Shown piece by piece: positions 1 to 8,938 of a DNA stretch of 64,000 bases. Each line of letters begins with the position of its first letter. The first letter of the stretch is position 1. Below the pieces are notes generated by a model. That model was not told the DNA's origin and made no database searches. It worked only from the letters and a program-made list of their open reading frames with translations. Origin of the DNA: Xenococcaceae cyanobacterium MO_167.B27 (lineage in GTDB: Bacteria; Cyanobacteriota; Cyanobacteriia; Cyanobacteriales; Xenococcaceae); assembly GCA_030065935.1 (NCBI GenBank), contig JASJCP010000001.1, positions 62,001 through 126,000 on the forward strand. The letters are read 5' to 3'. The translations under genes and the position numbers were made by a program.

Positions 1-690
1 CCAAGTTATCCTCAAAATGCGCTCGCTGCTATCCTAAAGGGATTGGCTAGTCCATCTGGGCTAGTAGCAGCAGATATTGGTGCGGGTACTGGTATTGCTT
101 CTAGGCTACTAGGAGATTGTGGAGTTAAGGTGATTGCTATTGAACCAAATGAAGCGATGAGACAAAGGGCTGAATATCATCCATTAGTAGAGTTTAAAGC
201 AGCTACAGCAGAAACCACTAATCTGGAACAGGCTTCAGTGGATTTAGTAACCTGTTTTCAAGCTTTTCACTGGTTTGAACCCTTACCAACATTGCAAGAG
301 TTTCACCGTATCTTAAAACCTTTAGGAAGACTTGCTTTAATTTGGAATATGTGGGATAAAACAGATGGCTTTACCCAAGCATTGAACGAGTTAGTATCCT
401 TGGCTAGGGACTCAACTGAGCAACATCAAAACTGGGAATCCAAACTAGGAATCCCGCCAGAAAATTGCTATTTTCAATCTTTTGATCATTTTGAATTTTC
501 AAATCCACAGCAACGAGACTTCACAGAGTTAATCGGTTTAGTAGAAAGTCAAAGTTTTATTCCTCTTTCGGGAACAAAACACCAACAATTAATTAGGGAT
601 TTACGAGAATTGTCTCAAAAATGGGCTGATCATCGAGGTAAAGTTTCCTTAGTTTATCGCACAGATGTTTATATTAGCCAAGCATCATGA
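1..690 (+). CDS. class I SAM-dependent methyltransferase, 5' end outside window
   Basis: The reading frame is open from base 1, so the true start lies upstream and this is a partial gene. The glycine-rich SAM-binding loop is visible near the start (AADIGAGTGIASRLL), followed by an acidic residue ending strand 2 (VIAIEPNEAMRQRAE). Then comes DLVTCFQAFHWFEP, the post-motif typical of the Methyltransf_11 family of small-molecule methyltransferases. The substrate cannot be deduced. The C-terminal half (after about residue 120) is family specific and ends normally at a TGA. The downstream spacer carries the degenerate repeat 'catccttcatcc'. Methyltransferase fold is fairly sure; role unknown. Confidence 0.8.
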   Translation, partial: PSYPQNALAAILKGLASPSGLVAADIGAGTGIASRLLGDCGVKVIAIEPNEAMRQRAEYHPLVEFKAATAETTNLEQASVDLVTCFQAFHWFEPLPTLQEFHRILKPLGRLALIWNMWDKTDGFTQALNELVSLARDSTEQHQNWESKLGIPPENCYFQSFDHFEFSNPQQRDFTELIGLVESQSFIPLSGTKHQQLIRDLRELSQKWADHRGKVSLVYRTDVYISQAS

Positions 691-703
691 GAATAAGTAA
701 TAG

Positions 704-750
704 GTATTTACCCTTCCTCATCCTTCATCCTTCATCCTTCATCCTTGGAA
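704..750. repeat. short tandem 'catccttcatcc' intergenic repeat
   Basis: Heptamer-like tandem copies of 'tccttca' follow the methyltransferase gene. Related 'gatgaaggatgagg' strings occur at about 4618-4650, 10105-10125 and 43430-43460. These are low-complexity intergenic repeats of the kind common in cyanobacteria. No function is evident. Confidence 0.6.
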
Positions 751-798
751 AGTGGGAATAGGGTTCGAGGGTGGTGAAAAATGTATAAATAACGTTGC

Positions 799-1380
799 CT
801 AGCTACTTAACTCGACGCGCTCATAAAGATCGTCTAGACTAATTTCAAACTCAAAAGAATCGAAGGTAATTGTAGCGGATTTCCCTGCATATTCTGACAA
901 TACCCATTGATTAGAGTCATTTTTGCTAAATTTTTCTACCTGCATTGCTTTCTGACTAATCAAAAGATATTCCTTAAAACTAGGAATAGTGCGATACATC
1001 CTAAACTTATCACCTCGGTCATATTTCTCTGTAGAGTCAGATAAAATTTCAGCAATCATTAAAGGATTAACAATGGTATCTTGGCGATTCTCAGCGAATA
1101 CTAAAGGAGTATCAACTACCATCACATCAGGATAAGTATATAGACGACAATTAGGTATCCATAAGCGCAAATCACTCATAAAAACATCATAAGATGTGCC
1201 TCTAAAAGCAAAATTCAACGCGCTACTTAAATTTAATGAGATTTTATTGTGATTGGGTTTACCACCTGCCATTGGTGTTATTTGACCATCATGATATTCG
1301 CTTCTGTACTCAGCCTTGGTTTCTAGTTCTAAGTATTCTTCTGGAGAATAGTAAGTTTTAGTAGTGACTTGCATAGTCAT
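799..1380 (-). CDS. Uma2 family (DUF820) putative restriction-endonuclease-fold protein
   Basis: The 193-residue protein has the hallmarks of the Uma2/DUF820 family, which is greatly expanded in cyanobacteria: YSPEEYLELE near the start, then EYHDGQI, the long conserved block DLRLWIPN...YPDVMVVD, and IAEILSDSTEKYDRGDKF. The family is predicted to have a PD-(D/E)XK nuclease fold, with the PDVMVV Asp and the IAEILS Glu as likely metal ligands. Biological roles are unproven and most copies stand alone like this one. Two Met codons lie close together (residues 1 and 3), so the start is uncertain by six bases. It is monocistronic between divergent repeats. Confidence 0.85.
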   Translation of the reverse strand: MTMQVTTKTYYSPEEYLELETKAEYRSEYHDGQITPMAGGKPNHNKISLNLSSALNFAFRGTSYDVFMSDLRLWIPNCRLYTYPDVMVVDTPLVFAENRQDTIVNPLMIAEILSDSTEKYDRGDKFRMYRTIPSFKEYLLISQKAMQVEKFSKNDSNQWVLSEYAGKSATITFDSFEFEISLDDLYERVELSS

Positions 1381-1513
1381 AATTGTTAATTGTAAGTTTA
1401 TTATAAACAGGCTTAAATTTTACTAAAATGCGGTTGCCTAATGACTGGCATAGGGGGGAAGCCCCCAGCTATTGCACACTTACAGTTAACTTATGGTAGG
1501 AAGTGAACGGTGA

Positions 1514-2962
1514 TTAAAGCTTTGCGATCAATTGTTGTAAATCACGACGATAAACCATATCAACATAATTTTCCCATTCTTCTTCTGACCAACTATGATT
1601 TTTCATCGTAGCGGATTGAATTTTGCCCATAAAAGGACGGCGAATTGTCTCATACTTTGTAAATGCTAAAGAGATCGCTTTTTCATCATCCAAAGCATTA
1701 TTATTAACAAGATTAGCAATTAAGGTTGAAATCAAAGCTGCATCTTCAAAACCTTGATTAGCACCTTGGGCAGCAAAAGGGGGCATACCATGAGCAGCAT
1801 CTCCCACTAAAACTAATCGCCCATTACTCCAGATAGGTTGAGAATCAACAGGAATGTTAGTCGGATGAATATAATAAGGGCGATGAAATAGTCCTTCAGG
1901 AGTTGATAAAGCAACCAACTTAATAACACTGGGGGGAAAATCAGCTTTTTCTAAAATATTCACCCCTAAACTAATAATCTCTGCTGAGGATTTATTCTGT
2001 AGTGAATCTAAGCTTAGAGGAGTATGAAGCAGATAGCCTAAAGTATTATCTTGCTTATTTATTAATATAATTCTAGGTTTCTCAACAACGTCAGAATCCT
2101 CCAGCAACGTCATGACAGGATCGCCTTGAAAATACTTAGCCTCTAATTGTTGCACAATCTCATCTGGTACATTATCAATTTGGAAACAACCAATAGCAGC
2201 AAAACCACAATAGCTCGGTTTCGCCCATTGACTTAAATCCGAATTAGCATAAAGCACCTGCCTTATTGTGGAATTAATACCATCTGCTGCCACAACTAAC
2301 TTGGCTCTAAACTTTTTGATTGCCGACTCTTGAGTCCCTAATTCATCTTGAGACTTAATGGATTCAGATTTTGGTATAGTCCAATGGGCAAAAGGATTTG
2401 TCGTTTCAGCTCGATCGCAAATACAAGCTATTTCTACATATCCGTTATGGTTTACAGCATCAATACAGCGATGATTAGCTTGGACTATTTCTGAAGGTAA
2501 TATATTCCTTAGAGTAGTTTGTAGATCGTACCAAGAAATTGACACTCGTCCTTCACCATAAAGACTCAACCAAGTTGCAAAATCTAATGGAGTTGAGTGA
2601 ATAATTTTTCCTTGCAAGTTTTTCCAATTCCAGAATCTTTTTGGAGGTGATTTTTCCTCTGTGACTTGACTATTGTTGTCATCAGAATTCTTGGGATTCA
2701 GAGCTTGAACTAACTTTAACCCTGTTTCTTTAATCTGTTGGTAAGCTCGCTCATCTATATATTTAATTGCTTTTAAGCCATTGGGCAAAATATCGACTAT
2801 TTGCCCCACTTGTCGAAAGCTACGAGTTTGATCGATTACTAGTATATTTTTAATACCTCTTTGATAAAGTGCGATCGCTGTTGCTAACCCTACAGGTCCC
2901 GCACCCACAATCAAAACATCATATATTCCCTCTGCTACAAGATAATCGCGATCGACATTCAT
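1514..2962 (-). CDS. FAD-dependent monooxygenase / flavoprotein oxidoreductase
   Basis: This 482-residue protein has the group A flavoprotein monooxygenase layout. The N-terminal Rossmann dinucleotide loop VLIVGAGPVGLATAIAL sits at about residues 17-33. A central region with AADGINSTIRQVL carries the DG motif, and the second FAD-contact motif LVLVGDAAHGMPPFAAQG lies near residue 385. This family hydroxylates or epoxidises small organic molecules with NAD(P)H and O2. The substrate here is unknown. There is no signal peptide, so it should be cytosolic. The ATG at 2960-2962 is well supported because the Rossmann strand begins 15 residues later. It stands alone on the minus strand. Confidence 0.85.
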   Translation of the reverse strand: MNVDRDYLVAEGIYDVLIVGAGPVGLATAIALYQRGIKNILVIDQTRSFRQVGQIVDILPNGLKAIKYIDERAYQQIKETGLKLVQALNPKNSDDNNSQVTEEKSPPKRFWNWKNLQGKIIHSTPLDFATWLSLYGEGRVSISWYDLQTTLRNILPSEIVQANHRCIDAVNHNGYVEIACICDRAETTNPFAHWTIPKSESIKSQDELGTQESAIKKFRAKLVVAADGINSTIRQVLYANSDLSQWAKPSYCGFAAIGCFQIDNVPDEIVQQLEAKYFQGDPVMTLLEDSDVVEKPRIILINKQDNTLGYLLHTPLSLDSLQNKSSAEIISLGVNILEKADFPPSVIKLVALSTPEGLFHRPYYIHPTNIPVDSQPIWSNGRLVLVGDAAHGMPPFAAQGANQGFEDAALISTLIANLVNNNALDDEKAISLAFTKYETIRRPFMGKIQSATMKNHSWSEEEWENYVDMVYRRDLQQLIAKL

Positions 2963-3060
2963 GGCTTTGTTTATCTGATTTGTTTCTTTTATGGTAATTA
3001 TTTCAGTGAACGGTTATTCTTAATCGTTAATTAATTAGGGATGAGGTATCAGGAAATATA

Positions 3061-3090
3061 TATAAAATGATTAATCTCAGAGAAATTTAC
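3061..3090 (+). repeat. relic copy of the start of the downstream DUF364-type gene
   Basis: These 30 bases match 3861-3890 at 27 positions, exactly 800 bp away. The matched part of the functional copy is the start codon and first codons of the DUF364-like gene (MIN..EIY). Here the frame reads M-I-N-L-R-E-I-Y-L-T-stop. The copy ends against the stop codon of the PEP-CTERM-like gene. It therefore looks like a direct duplication bracketing an inserted gene. Confidence 0.7.
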
Positions 3091-3095
3091 CTTAC

Positions 3096-3800
3096 TTAAC
3101 GGCGACGACTTTTGGCTAATCCTATGATAGCCAAACTAATTAAAGCGATCGCACTTCTTGGTTCATTAGTAGTGGCTATTCGTCGAAACTCAATCTCTGT
3201 ACCAATAGGAGGTAAGCCATCCGCGAAAAATCGATCTAAAGCATCCACCCCATCAGCAGTGATTTCTACAGTAGAAACTACAGTACTACCAGGAAGAGGA
3301 AATCCAGAAGGACAGCCTGTAGGGGAATTTGTCCCGAAAAAACTCTCTGGTTCGTATATTAAAGTCAGGTCACAACTCGGGGAAACTAGGTTACTTAAGT
3401 TGATACTAGGATTAGGATCATTACAAGTGCCTACAGCAGCATCTCGCTCTGCGTAACTATATACTTTCAGGCTTACTCCTGAAGTAAGAGGGCTAAATTC
3501 ATAGCCACTGGTTCTTAACAAACTAGTACCGCCAATATACTGCTCTAAATGTACATATTGAGAGTCTGTACTGACAATATCCCCAAAAGGTGAAGCGACA
3601 CAATTTTCCATAGTTAAGAAGGGAACATCTGGCTCTGTACTTACTTGTTCTGTGTTATCAAATAAGCCTGTAAACCATTCCACAACTCGATTCACTTGTT
3701 CCCTTGAAGTCAGAGTGGCTGCTTGAGCCTGGGAAGATACAACAAATGATGTCAATAAAGCTGTTAAGATACTTCTTTTAAATAATTTCATGAAACTCAA
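3096..3800 (-). CDS. exported protein with PEP-CTERM-like C-terminal sorting tail
   Basis: The 234-residue protein begins with a clear signal peptide (KLFKRSILTALLTSFVVSS, cleavage likely after AQA). It ends with EPRSAIALISLAIIGLAK followed by basic residues, matching the three-part PEP-CTERM layout of an EP motif, a hydrophobic helix and an Arg cluster; the first Pro of PEP is Asn here. PEP-CTERM proteins are surface or extracellular proteins processed by an exosortase. The body contains several cysteines that may pair after export. I recognise no catalytic domain. The gene is bracketed by a direct repeat of the next gene's start, suggesting later insertion. An alternative start is the Met four codons in. 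Confidence 0.7.
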   Translation of the reverse strand: MSFMKLFKRSILTALLTSFVVSSQAQAATLTSREQVNRVVEWFTGLFDNTEQVSTEPDVPFLTMENCVASPFGDIVSTDSQYVHLEQYIGGTSLLRTSGYEFSPLTSGVSLKVYSYAERDAAVGTCNDPNPSINLSNLVSPSCDLTLIYEPESFFGTNSPTGCPSGFPLPGSTVVSTVEITADGVDALDRFFADGLPPIGTEIEFRRIATTNEPRSAIALISLAIIGLAKSRRR

Positions 3801-3860
3801 AAAAGGGATGAGCTATAAGTAAATATCAACAGACTATCAGGTTTAATTGCTGTTTTGAAA

Positions 3861-3890
3861 TATAAAATGATTAATCCTAAAGAAATTTAC
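3861..3890 (+). repeat. functional copy of the 30-bp direct repeat
   Basis: Partner of 3061-3090 (27 of 30 bases identical, spacing 800 bp). It spans the start codon of the DUF364-like gene. Confidence 0.7.
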
Positions 3891-4631
3891 GATCTTTTAT
3901 TGGATTCTAGTCAAACAACAACTCCCATTAGAGAAATTATCATTGGCTTAACCTGGACTTTATGTAAAGCCGAAGGTATTGGTTTATGTATGAGTCCAGC
4001 TATTCCTAACCGTACTTTACCTTGGTCAGGAACTTTAGTTAATCAACCCATTGCATCTTTAGCACCTTGGCTTCGTTCTTGGGATAGTTATCAAGCTACA
4101 ATCGGCATGGCAGTTATCAATGCTGCAATTAATTCTGCTTCTCCTTTACCAGCCAAAGCACAGCCTATATCTCTGCAAGGCTCGGCTAATTTGGCTGTTT
4201 TTGAACATTTTATGCCACTTATTCAAGGTAAAAAAGTGGCGGTAATTGGTCGTTATCCTGGGTTATCTCGCTACGAACAAGAAGTATCCATGACAGTAAT
4301 TGAACGTCAACCCAGTGACCAAGATTTGCCCGACCCTGCTTCAGAATATGTCTTACCTGAAGCTGATTGGGTGTTTCTTACTGCTACTTCCATTCCCAAT
4401 AAAACCTTTCCTCGTTTGGTGGAGTTGGCGCAAAATGCCAAATTAGTCTTAATGGGTCCTACTGTTCCTTGGTTGCCCGATTTAGCTGATATGGGGATAG
4501 ATTATTTAGCAGGAGTTACTGTAACTAATCCAGAAGCTTTAAGACAAACTGTAGCGGAAGGTGGTGGCGTGAGGATTTTTGAAACAGGTATTCAGTATCG
4601 AGTGCTGGAATTATTAAGGGATGAAGAGTAA
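3867..4631 (+). CDS. DUF4213/DUF364 Rossmann-like protein (putative heavy-metal chelation family)
   Basis: The protein resembles the DUF4213-DUF364 family, which includes proteins annotated as possible heavy-metal chelators. An N-terminal alpha/beta domain contains IGLTWTLCKAEGIGLCMSP. A C-terminal Rossmann-like half contains GKKVAVIGRYPGLSRYEQ and ADWVFLTATSIPNKTFPRL. I place the start at the ATG at 3867; the upstream in-frame TTG at 3855 would add only MKYK. The stop is followed directly by the 'gatgaagg' repeat. There are no clear operon partners. The molecular function is not known with certainty for this family. Confidence 0.7.
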   Translation: MINPKEIYDLLLDSSQTTTPIREIIIGLTWTLCKAEGIGLCMSPAIPNRTLPWSGTLVNQPIASLAPWLRSWDSYQATIGMAVINAAINSASPLPAKAQPISLQGSANLAVFEHFMPLIQGKKVAVIGRYPGLSRYEQEVSMTVIERQPSDQDLPDPASEYVLPEADWVFLTATSIPNKTFPRLVELAQNAKLVLMGPTVPWLPDLADMGIDYLAGVTVTNPEALRQTVAEGGGVRIFETGIQYRVLELLRDEE

Positions 4632-4728
4632 AGGATGAAGGATGAGGTATGAGGAGGGTAGTGTAACAAAAGATTGTATCAAGCTATATTGGGCTATACA
4701 TCAATAAATATGAGTTTGGAAGAAAAAT

Positions 4729-5538
4729 TTAGCTATTTCCACATCTTTGTGACACTACCGAGTCATTAAGAGCAGCAACAATCACCTGAAAAAACTGTTT
4801 TTCTACACCATAAATCTGCTTGAGAGTTGCTTTTTGGGAGTATGGGTCAGAGGCTTTTTCTTTATCTACCGTTTGCAAAACACTAGCAGCATGTTGCTTA
4901 AAAAGACGAGCCGTTTCAAACAAGATAGCTGTTTCCATATCCATACTTTCCTTTTTATCCTGACGTTTTACCATTGCATAATCCGCTTCTATTCGATAGC
5001 GATACTGGTTGGGAAATACTTCTGGATTTCGTAAAGCATGGTAAGACTCAAGATGATGACAAACTCGCATTTCATAATTAAGATTCTGATACGAAGCTTG
5101 CATCTTTAATGCCTGCACTAATGTGTCAGAAGCTGGAATTGATTGTCCCCATCTCCTCGGTTCGACCCCAATTGCTTTAGCATAACCATATAGATTATCA
5201 GCTTCATCAATAATCTTAAATAGCCTTCCTTCTTCTGGGCTGGGACTGGGGATATCATCAGAACCAAAACGAATAATAGAATTTGCGCCTTGATAATATA
5301 ATTCGGTAAAGACTAAACCAGAACCAGTTCCAATCGGGGCTAATGCCAGAAATAGTTCTTTTCCTTGATATTTTCCGATTATTACAAAAGTCCCCCAAGA
5401 AGATTCAATGCTTCGGGTATCCTCTAAATATTGGGCAAGGCGTAAAATCCTCTCTCGATTAGAACAAGTAATACCTTTTTGCGGTACAGGTTCATTGATT
5501 AGAATTGTCTTGTTTTTCAGATTAATTGCTGAGGTCAT
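4729..5538 (-). CDS. nucleoside phosphorylase-like protein (PNP/UDP superfamily)
   Basis: The 269-residue protein shows features of the purine/uridine phosphorylase superfamily. The strand-turn GKYQGKELFLALAPIGTGSG corresponds to the phosphate-site region. YYQGANSIIRFGS corresponds to the usual 'GA..IIR.G..G' motif. SMDMETAILFETARL corresponds to the ribose-binding 'EMEtA' motif. These enzymes split nucleosides to base and ribose-1-phosphate in salvage. The sequence is divergent and the substrate cannot be assigned; a methylthioadenosine- or AMP-nucleosidase-like role is possible. The gene is convergent with the DUF364-like gene and has no operon partner. Confidence 0.65.
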   Translation of the reverse strand: MTSAINLKNKTILINEPVPQKGITCSNRERILRLAQYLEDTRSIESSWGTFVIIGKYQGKELFLALAPIGTGSGLVFTELYYQGANSIIRFGSDDIPSPSPEEGRLFKIIDEADNLYGYAKAIGVEPRRWGQSIPASDTLVQALKMQASYQNLNYEMRVCHHLESYHALRNPEVFPNQYRYRIEADYAMVKRQDKKESMDMETAILFETARLFKQHAASVLQTVDKEKASDPYSQKATLKQIYGVEKQFFQVIVAALNDSVVSQRCGNS

Positions 5539-5912
5539 TTTGAACAGTTAAAAATATTATCCTTCATTAGCCTACTTATAAGAACTAATAAAATCACAAC
5601 CTGTCGGACACAATAAAAGCGATTGCCAGGGTCATTTACTGTTTTTCTGAGAATGAAGCAGCCCTGCCCGCTTCGGGGAGAATGAGGGGGGTGGGGAATG
5701 AGGAGCAAAAAGAAAAAAGTTAGGGGGGGCTAAAATTGATTGCGAGCGAGACGCTCGCAGTACCCAACAAATTCAACTGGATGCGCTACTACAATTTATT
5801 ATTCATCTATCCAGCTAATGCGTGATAATCAGTAGATTATCAACAAGCCATCGGGAAGTGCCTCGCTCCGCGTGAGATCGCGCTTTGAGAATATTTGTTC
5901 TTATTTTCAGTT
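5539..5912. other. intergenic spacer with short palindromes, no gene seen
   Basis: No credible coding frame is present. It contains a G-rich run near 5685-5730 and a small hairpin GCGAGC-GAGAC-GCTCGC near 5741-5757. The composition looks like intergenic repeat material. Confidence 0.5.
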
Positions 5913-6227
5913 TTATCCATCAATTTCTTCCCAGATTATTTCCACAACAGCAAAATTACTATCAATCTTTCTCGTTTCTGCTTCGGGGCGAGTGTAGTAT
6001 AAAGGGGCGTAGTGAACTTGCTGGCGTTTTAACAAATACTTAGGAATAACTGAAAACCATCCTTTGATCAGATCATTAAAATTGTATTCAAAGTAAAAAC
6101 GCTCTTTCGATTGAGGTGATGTTGACAAAATCCAATAAAGTTCTGGATGATCTTGATCTATTAGTTTAAAAGATGATTGAGTATTTTTTTCAGCAGAGTT
6201 TTCCAAATCTGTTATTGGACTATTCAT
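5913..6227 (-). CDS. hypothetical protein, 104 aa
   Basis: I do not recognise the family. The protein is soluble, has no signal or membrane segment, and is rich in aromatic residues (ELYWILSTS, RFYFEYNFNDL, YAPLYYTRPEAE). It ends in a short acidic tail (EIIWEEIDG). It lies 37 bases downstream of the 84-aa gene on the same strand, so the two may be co-transcribed. The amino-acid usage looks protein-like rather than random, which supports a real gene. Function unknown. Confidence 0.5.
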   Translation of the reverse strand: MNSPITDLENSAEKNTQSSFKLIDQDHPELYWILSTSPQSKERFYFEYNFNDLIKGWFSVIPKYLLKRQQVHYAPLYYTRPEAETRKIDSNFAVVEIIWEEIDG

Positions 6228-6264
6228 CTTTGTTTTCCTTAAAAACTTAAATTCTCTATGGCTT

Positions 6265-6519
6265 TTACACAGATGGGGCGAGCGCTTGACTAATTATTTC
6301 CCTAGTTTGCTCGATAGTTAGTTTTGGTTCAGTCCAAACCACTTCCCATTGACTTCCAGAGCCAAGTAACTGAAGATCGTTATCAATTCCTGGTTTTCCT
6401 AAAGTATCAATCATCAGTCTTGATAGGATACAAGAATTGTTTACTTGATTGAGGGTTACTCTGGTTAAAATTATTTCAGTACCTTCAATCAACTCTTGCT
6501 TGATAGATTCGATTTTCAT
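6265..6519 (-). CDS. hypothetical protein, 84 aa
   Basis: This is a small soluble protein of unknown family with alternating beta-strand-like stretches (TEIILTRVTLNQV, SQWEVVWTEPKLT) and a C-terminal helix (IEQTREIISQAL). It sits between selO and the 104-aa gene, all on the minus strand. It may form a two-gene unit with the latter. No catalytic or metal-binding motif is seen. Confidence 0.5.
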   Translation of the reverse strand: MKIESIKQELIEGTEIILTRVTLNQVNNSCILSRLMIDTLGKPGIDNDLQLLGSGSQWEVVWTEPKLTIEQTREIISQALAPSV

Positions 6520-6588
6520 AGATTTAGGGACTGATTTTTCATCATTTTAGTTTTAGTAATTTAGACAAAACAGTACTCTTTGTTACTG

Positions 6589-8037
6589 TTAAACTCGAAC
6601 CAGTTTAAGAAAATCGATAAACGGTTGCCAATTATCATGTTCGCTAATTGCTTGCCAAATAGTCTCGATTTCGGATTTAAGCAAGGTAACTACTGGATTT
6701 GTTTGTTGCAGACGTTGAGCGATTTGGTTAAGAGCTTCTGGCGATCGCTCTAACAATAGTTGATGATAAAGCCAACACCAACGTTTTAAAATAGCTACTT
6801 CATCTCCAGATACCAAATGTTCTAAATCTTGCAAAATATAGTTAGCATCCTCGCGCCATGGTGAAGAAAATCCTTGTCTGAGTGAGCTAAAAAACTTATG
6901 ATAGCTTATTTTAGTTAAAAACAACAATTGTAGGGTTAAATCGATTAATTCTTCAGTTTCTAGAAAAGATAAGTGATCAAATCCCAATTTGTGCAGCATT
7001 TGCTGATGATAATATTGGGTATAAAGTTCGGAAAAACTTGCTAAAGCAGACTCCATTTCTGAAACAGGAATTACTGCGGATAAAGGACGCTGCAACATTT
7101 CTAGATTCCAACGACCGACACTCGGTTGGTTGCGATAACTATATCTTCCCTGGCGATCAAAAGCAGCAGCAGTAAAATAAGGATTGTAAGTATCGATAAA
7201 AGCATAAGGTCCATAGTCAAAACTCTCCCCAGTAATGGACATATTGTCAGTGTTGAGAACACCATGACAAAAACCCACTGCCATCCATTGTCCTACCAAT
7301 TGAGCGACCCGCTCTACCAATTCCCCATAAAAGCGGATGTAGCAGTCTTGTTGCTGCCACAAATGAGGATAATAGTATTGAATTACATGGTCTAATAGCT
7401 GCTGAATTAGATCGGGGCGATCATAGTAATCTAAGCGTTCAAAAGTACCAAAGCGCAGATGAGAGTGACTAAAACGCACCATAACTGCTCCTCTCTCAGT
7501 CTCACCGTCTCTAGTAAAGGATTCAGTTTCAATTAAACTCAAACAGCGAGATGTCTTAACTCCGGAATAATGTAATGCCTCAGCAGCTAGGACTTCCCGC
7601 ACCCCACCCTTAAGACTCAAGCGACCGTCCTTAGAATGGGAATGGGGAGTTTGTCCCGAGCCTTTTGTGCCAAAATCGTATAGTTTCCCGTCAATTCCTC
7701 GCACTTGACCGTAGAGAAACCCCCTTCCATCCCCTAAGTAAGGATTGTATTGACCAAATTGATGACCATGATAGCGCAATGCTAAACAGGATTGTCGTCC
7801 CTGAAAACTACCACCAAAATCAAGGAAATGCTCATCAGTAACTTTCTCTGACTCTAAACCAATAATAGGCAGCAGATTATCATTACGAAAGCGCAGGGTA
7901 AGCCCAGAGAAGTTAGCGGGTTGCACGGGATCAAAAAAGTCATTGTCTAACGACTCTAAAGCTAGTTCGTAATTAAGATCAAAAAAGGGATTGCTGGTTG
8001 ATTGTCGATCTATGTAATTTTGATGAATTTTCGACAT
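6589..8037 (-). CDS. selO: protein adenylyltransferase SelO (YdiU/UPF0061 family)
   Basis: The sequence is a clear SelO-family pseudokinase. The family transfers AMP from ATP to Ser, Thr or Tyr side chains, and in E. coli it links to redox homeostasis. Diagnostic blocks are ALRYHGHQFGQYNPYLGDGR, LYDFGTKGSGQTPHSHSKDG with the nucleotide-contacting Lys, LKGGVREVLAAEALH, the metal-binding NTDNMSITG and FDYGPYAFID. The length of 482 residues is typical for the family. It is followed by a cupin gene on the same strand, separated by a palindromic spacer. The start ATG at 8035-8037 is supported by conservation soon after it (NPFFDLNYE). Confidence 0.93.
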   Translation of the reverse strand: MSKIHQNYIDRQSTSNPFFDLNYELALESLDNDFFDPVQPANFSGLTLRFRNDNLLPIIGLESEKVTDEHFLDFGGSFQGRQSCLALRYHGHQFGQYNPYLGDGRGFLYGQVRGIDGKLYDFGTKGSGQTPHSHSKDGRLSLKGGVREVLAAEALHYSGVKTSRCLSLIETESFTRDGETERGAVMVRFSHSHLRFGTFERLDYYDRPDLIQQLLDHVIQYYYPHLWQQQDCYIRFYGELVERVAQLVGQWMAVGFCHGVLNTDNMSITGESFDYGPYAFIDTYNPYFTAAAFDRQGRYSYRNQPSVGRWNLEMLQRPLSAVIPVSEMESALASFSELYTQYYHQQMLHKLGFDHLSFLETEELIDLTLQLLFLTKISYHKFFSSLRQGFSSPWREDANYILQDLEHLVSGDEVAILKRWCWLYHQLLLERSPEALNQIAQRLQQTNPVVTLLKSEIETIWQAISEHDNWQPFIDFLKLVRV

Positions 8038-8050
8038 GACTAATAACTCT

Positions 8051-8074
8051 AGGGGCGATTAATGAATCGCCCCT
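8051..8074. repeat. palindromic intergenic repeat AGGGGCGATT/AATCGCCCCT
   Basis: A perfect 10-bp inverted repeat with a 4-nt loop lies between selO and the cupin gene. It may act as a transcript-end hairpin for the upstream minus-strand cupin gene. Similar 'gtaattcatgaattac' palindromes occur at 22601-22620 and 31490-31507. Confidence 0.65.
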
Positions 8075-8089
8075 ACTAACCACTAACCA

Positions 8090-8719
8090 CTAAAAATGCT
8101 TGGCAGTCTGCTTATTGAAATCGAACCGAAATCTTTTGCTGCCATAAGTTTCCCCGTAGAAATTAAAGGTTATGGTTGGTTCGTCTCCCACTGATTCTAT
8201 GCTATGAATTGCCTCGCTAGTAAAGCTAATAATATCTCCTGGCTCAATAATTCTTTCACCAACGCGCTCGATTCTGTCGGGAAATTCGTCAGTAGGATTG
8301 CGCTTCCAAAAAGTATTTTTCTGTTTGCCCTGTAATACCATCACTATGCCGTAAGTGCCATGATTGTGGATGGGTAAAGTTGTCCCTGGTAAATTCATTT
8401 CTGTCTGGATAGTCATGGGAAATCCCAATTCATCGTAGAGTGTGACCACAGAAACTCCAGTCTTGTGATTGGGTTCGGGCAGACGAGTTTTGACAGTATA
8501 ACAGTTAAGAATGAGTTTTCTAACCAACATCCGTAGTGCAGATAAAGCACTTTCTTCATCTCTTTGTTCGGTAGCAGTTAATCTCATAATATCTTCTACT
8601 TCCGTCAAGAACCGATACAGTCGATATTCTTCGGCTAATAAATCCCATTCCCGCACAGATTTACACAGTAAGCAAACACCATCTTCTTTGACCAACCAAT
8701 CTGCTGTTTTCATTATCAT
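8090..8719 (-). CDS. cupin protein of the cysteine dioxygenase type
   Basis: The C-terminal half is a cupin: LPIHNHGTYGIVMVLQGKQ holds the first metal-binding motif (H.H...E/G-type) and EPGDIISFTSEAIHSIES holds the second, with its His. The pattern resembles cysteine dioxygenase-type thiol dioxygenases, which oxidise a thiol with Fe(II) and O2, but the thiol substrate is not certain. I start at the ATG at 8717-8719 (MIMKTADWL). The longer frame to 8779 reads through an intergenic repeat (gtccttcgtcattcgtt) and is unlikely to be coding. It lies upstream of selO on the same strand. Confidence 0.72.
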   Translation of the reverse strand: MIMKTADWLVKEDGVCLLCKSVREWDLLAEEYRLYRFLTEVEDIMRLTATEQRDEESALSALRMLVRKLILNCYTVKTRLPEPNHKTGVSVVTLYDELGFPMTIQTEMNLPGTTLPIHNHGTYGIVMVLQGKQKNTFWKRNPTDEFPDRIERVGERIIEPGDIISFTSEAIHSIESVGDEPTITFNFYGETYGSKRFRFDFNKQTAKHF

Positions 8720-8938
8720 CTTTGCTTTTCGTCCTTCGTCATTCGTTGTTTGCCCTTGGTCTAAAAACCAGTGACTCATAACTAACGACTAACGAGTAAC
8801 TAACTCTTACATTTTTCCTCTTCAAAGTTTCTCATAATTTAGGAAATGAATAAATATATTTTATCGTTGCCATCAATAGAAATAATATAATTCCTTGACA
8901 GGAGATAGTACGTTTTTATCTGCAAAACTAACGTACAA

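Noticed and set aside
3112..3456. Plus-strand 114-codon frame opposite the PEP-CTERM-like gene
   Set aside because: It is the antisense shadow of a gene with a clear signal peptide and sorting tail; its translation has no domain and an odd composition.
8720..8779. Longer N-terminus of the cupin gene
   Set aside because: These codons are the 'gtccttcgtcattcgttgt' intergenic repeat, also found at 11910-11962, so they are unlikely to be protein coding.
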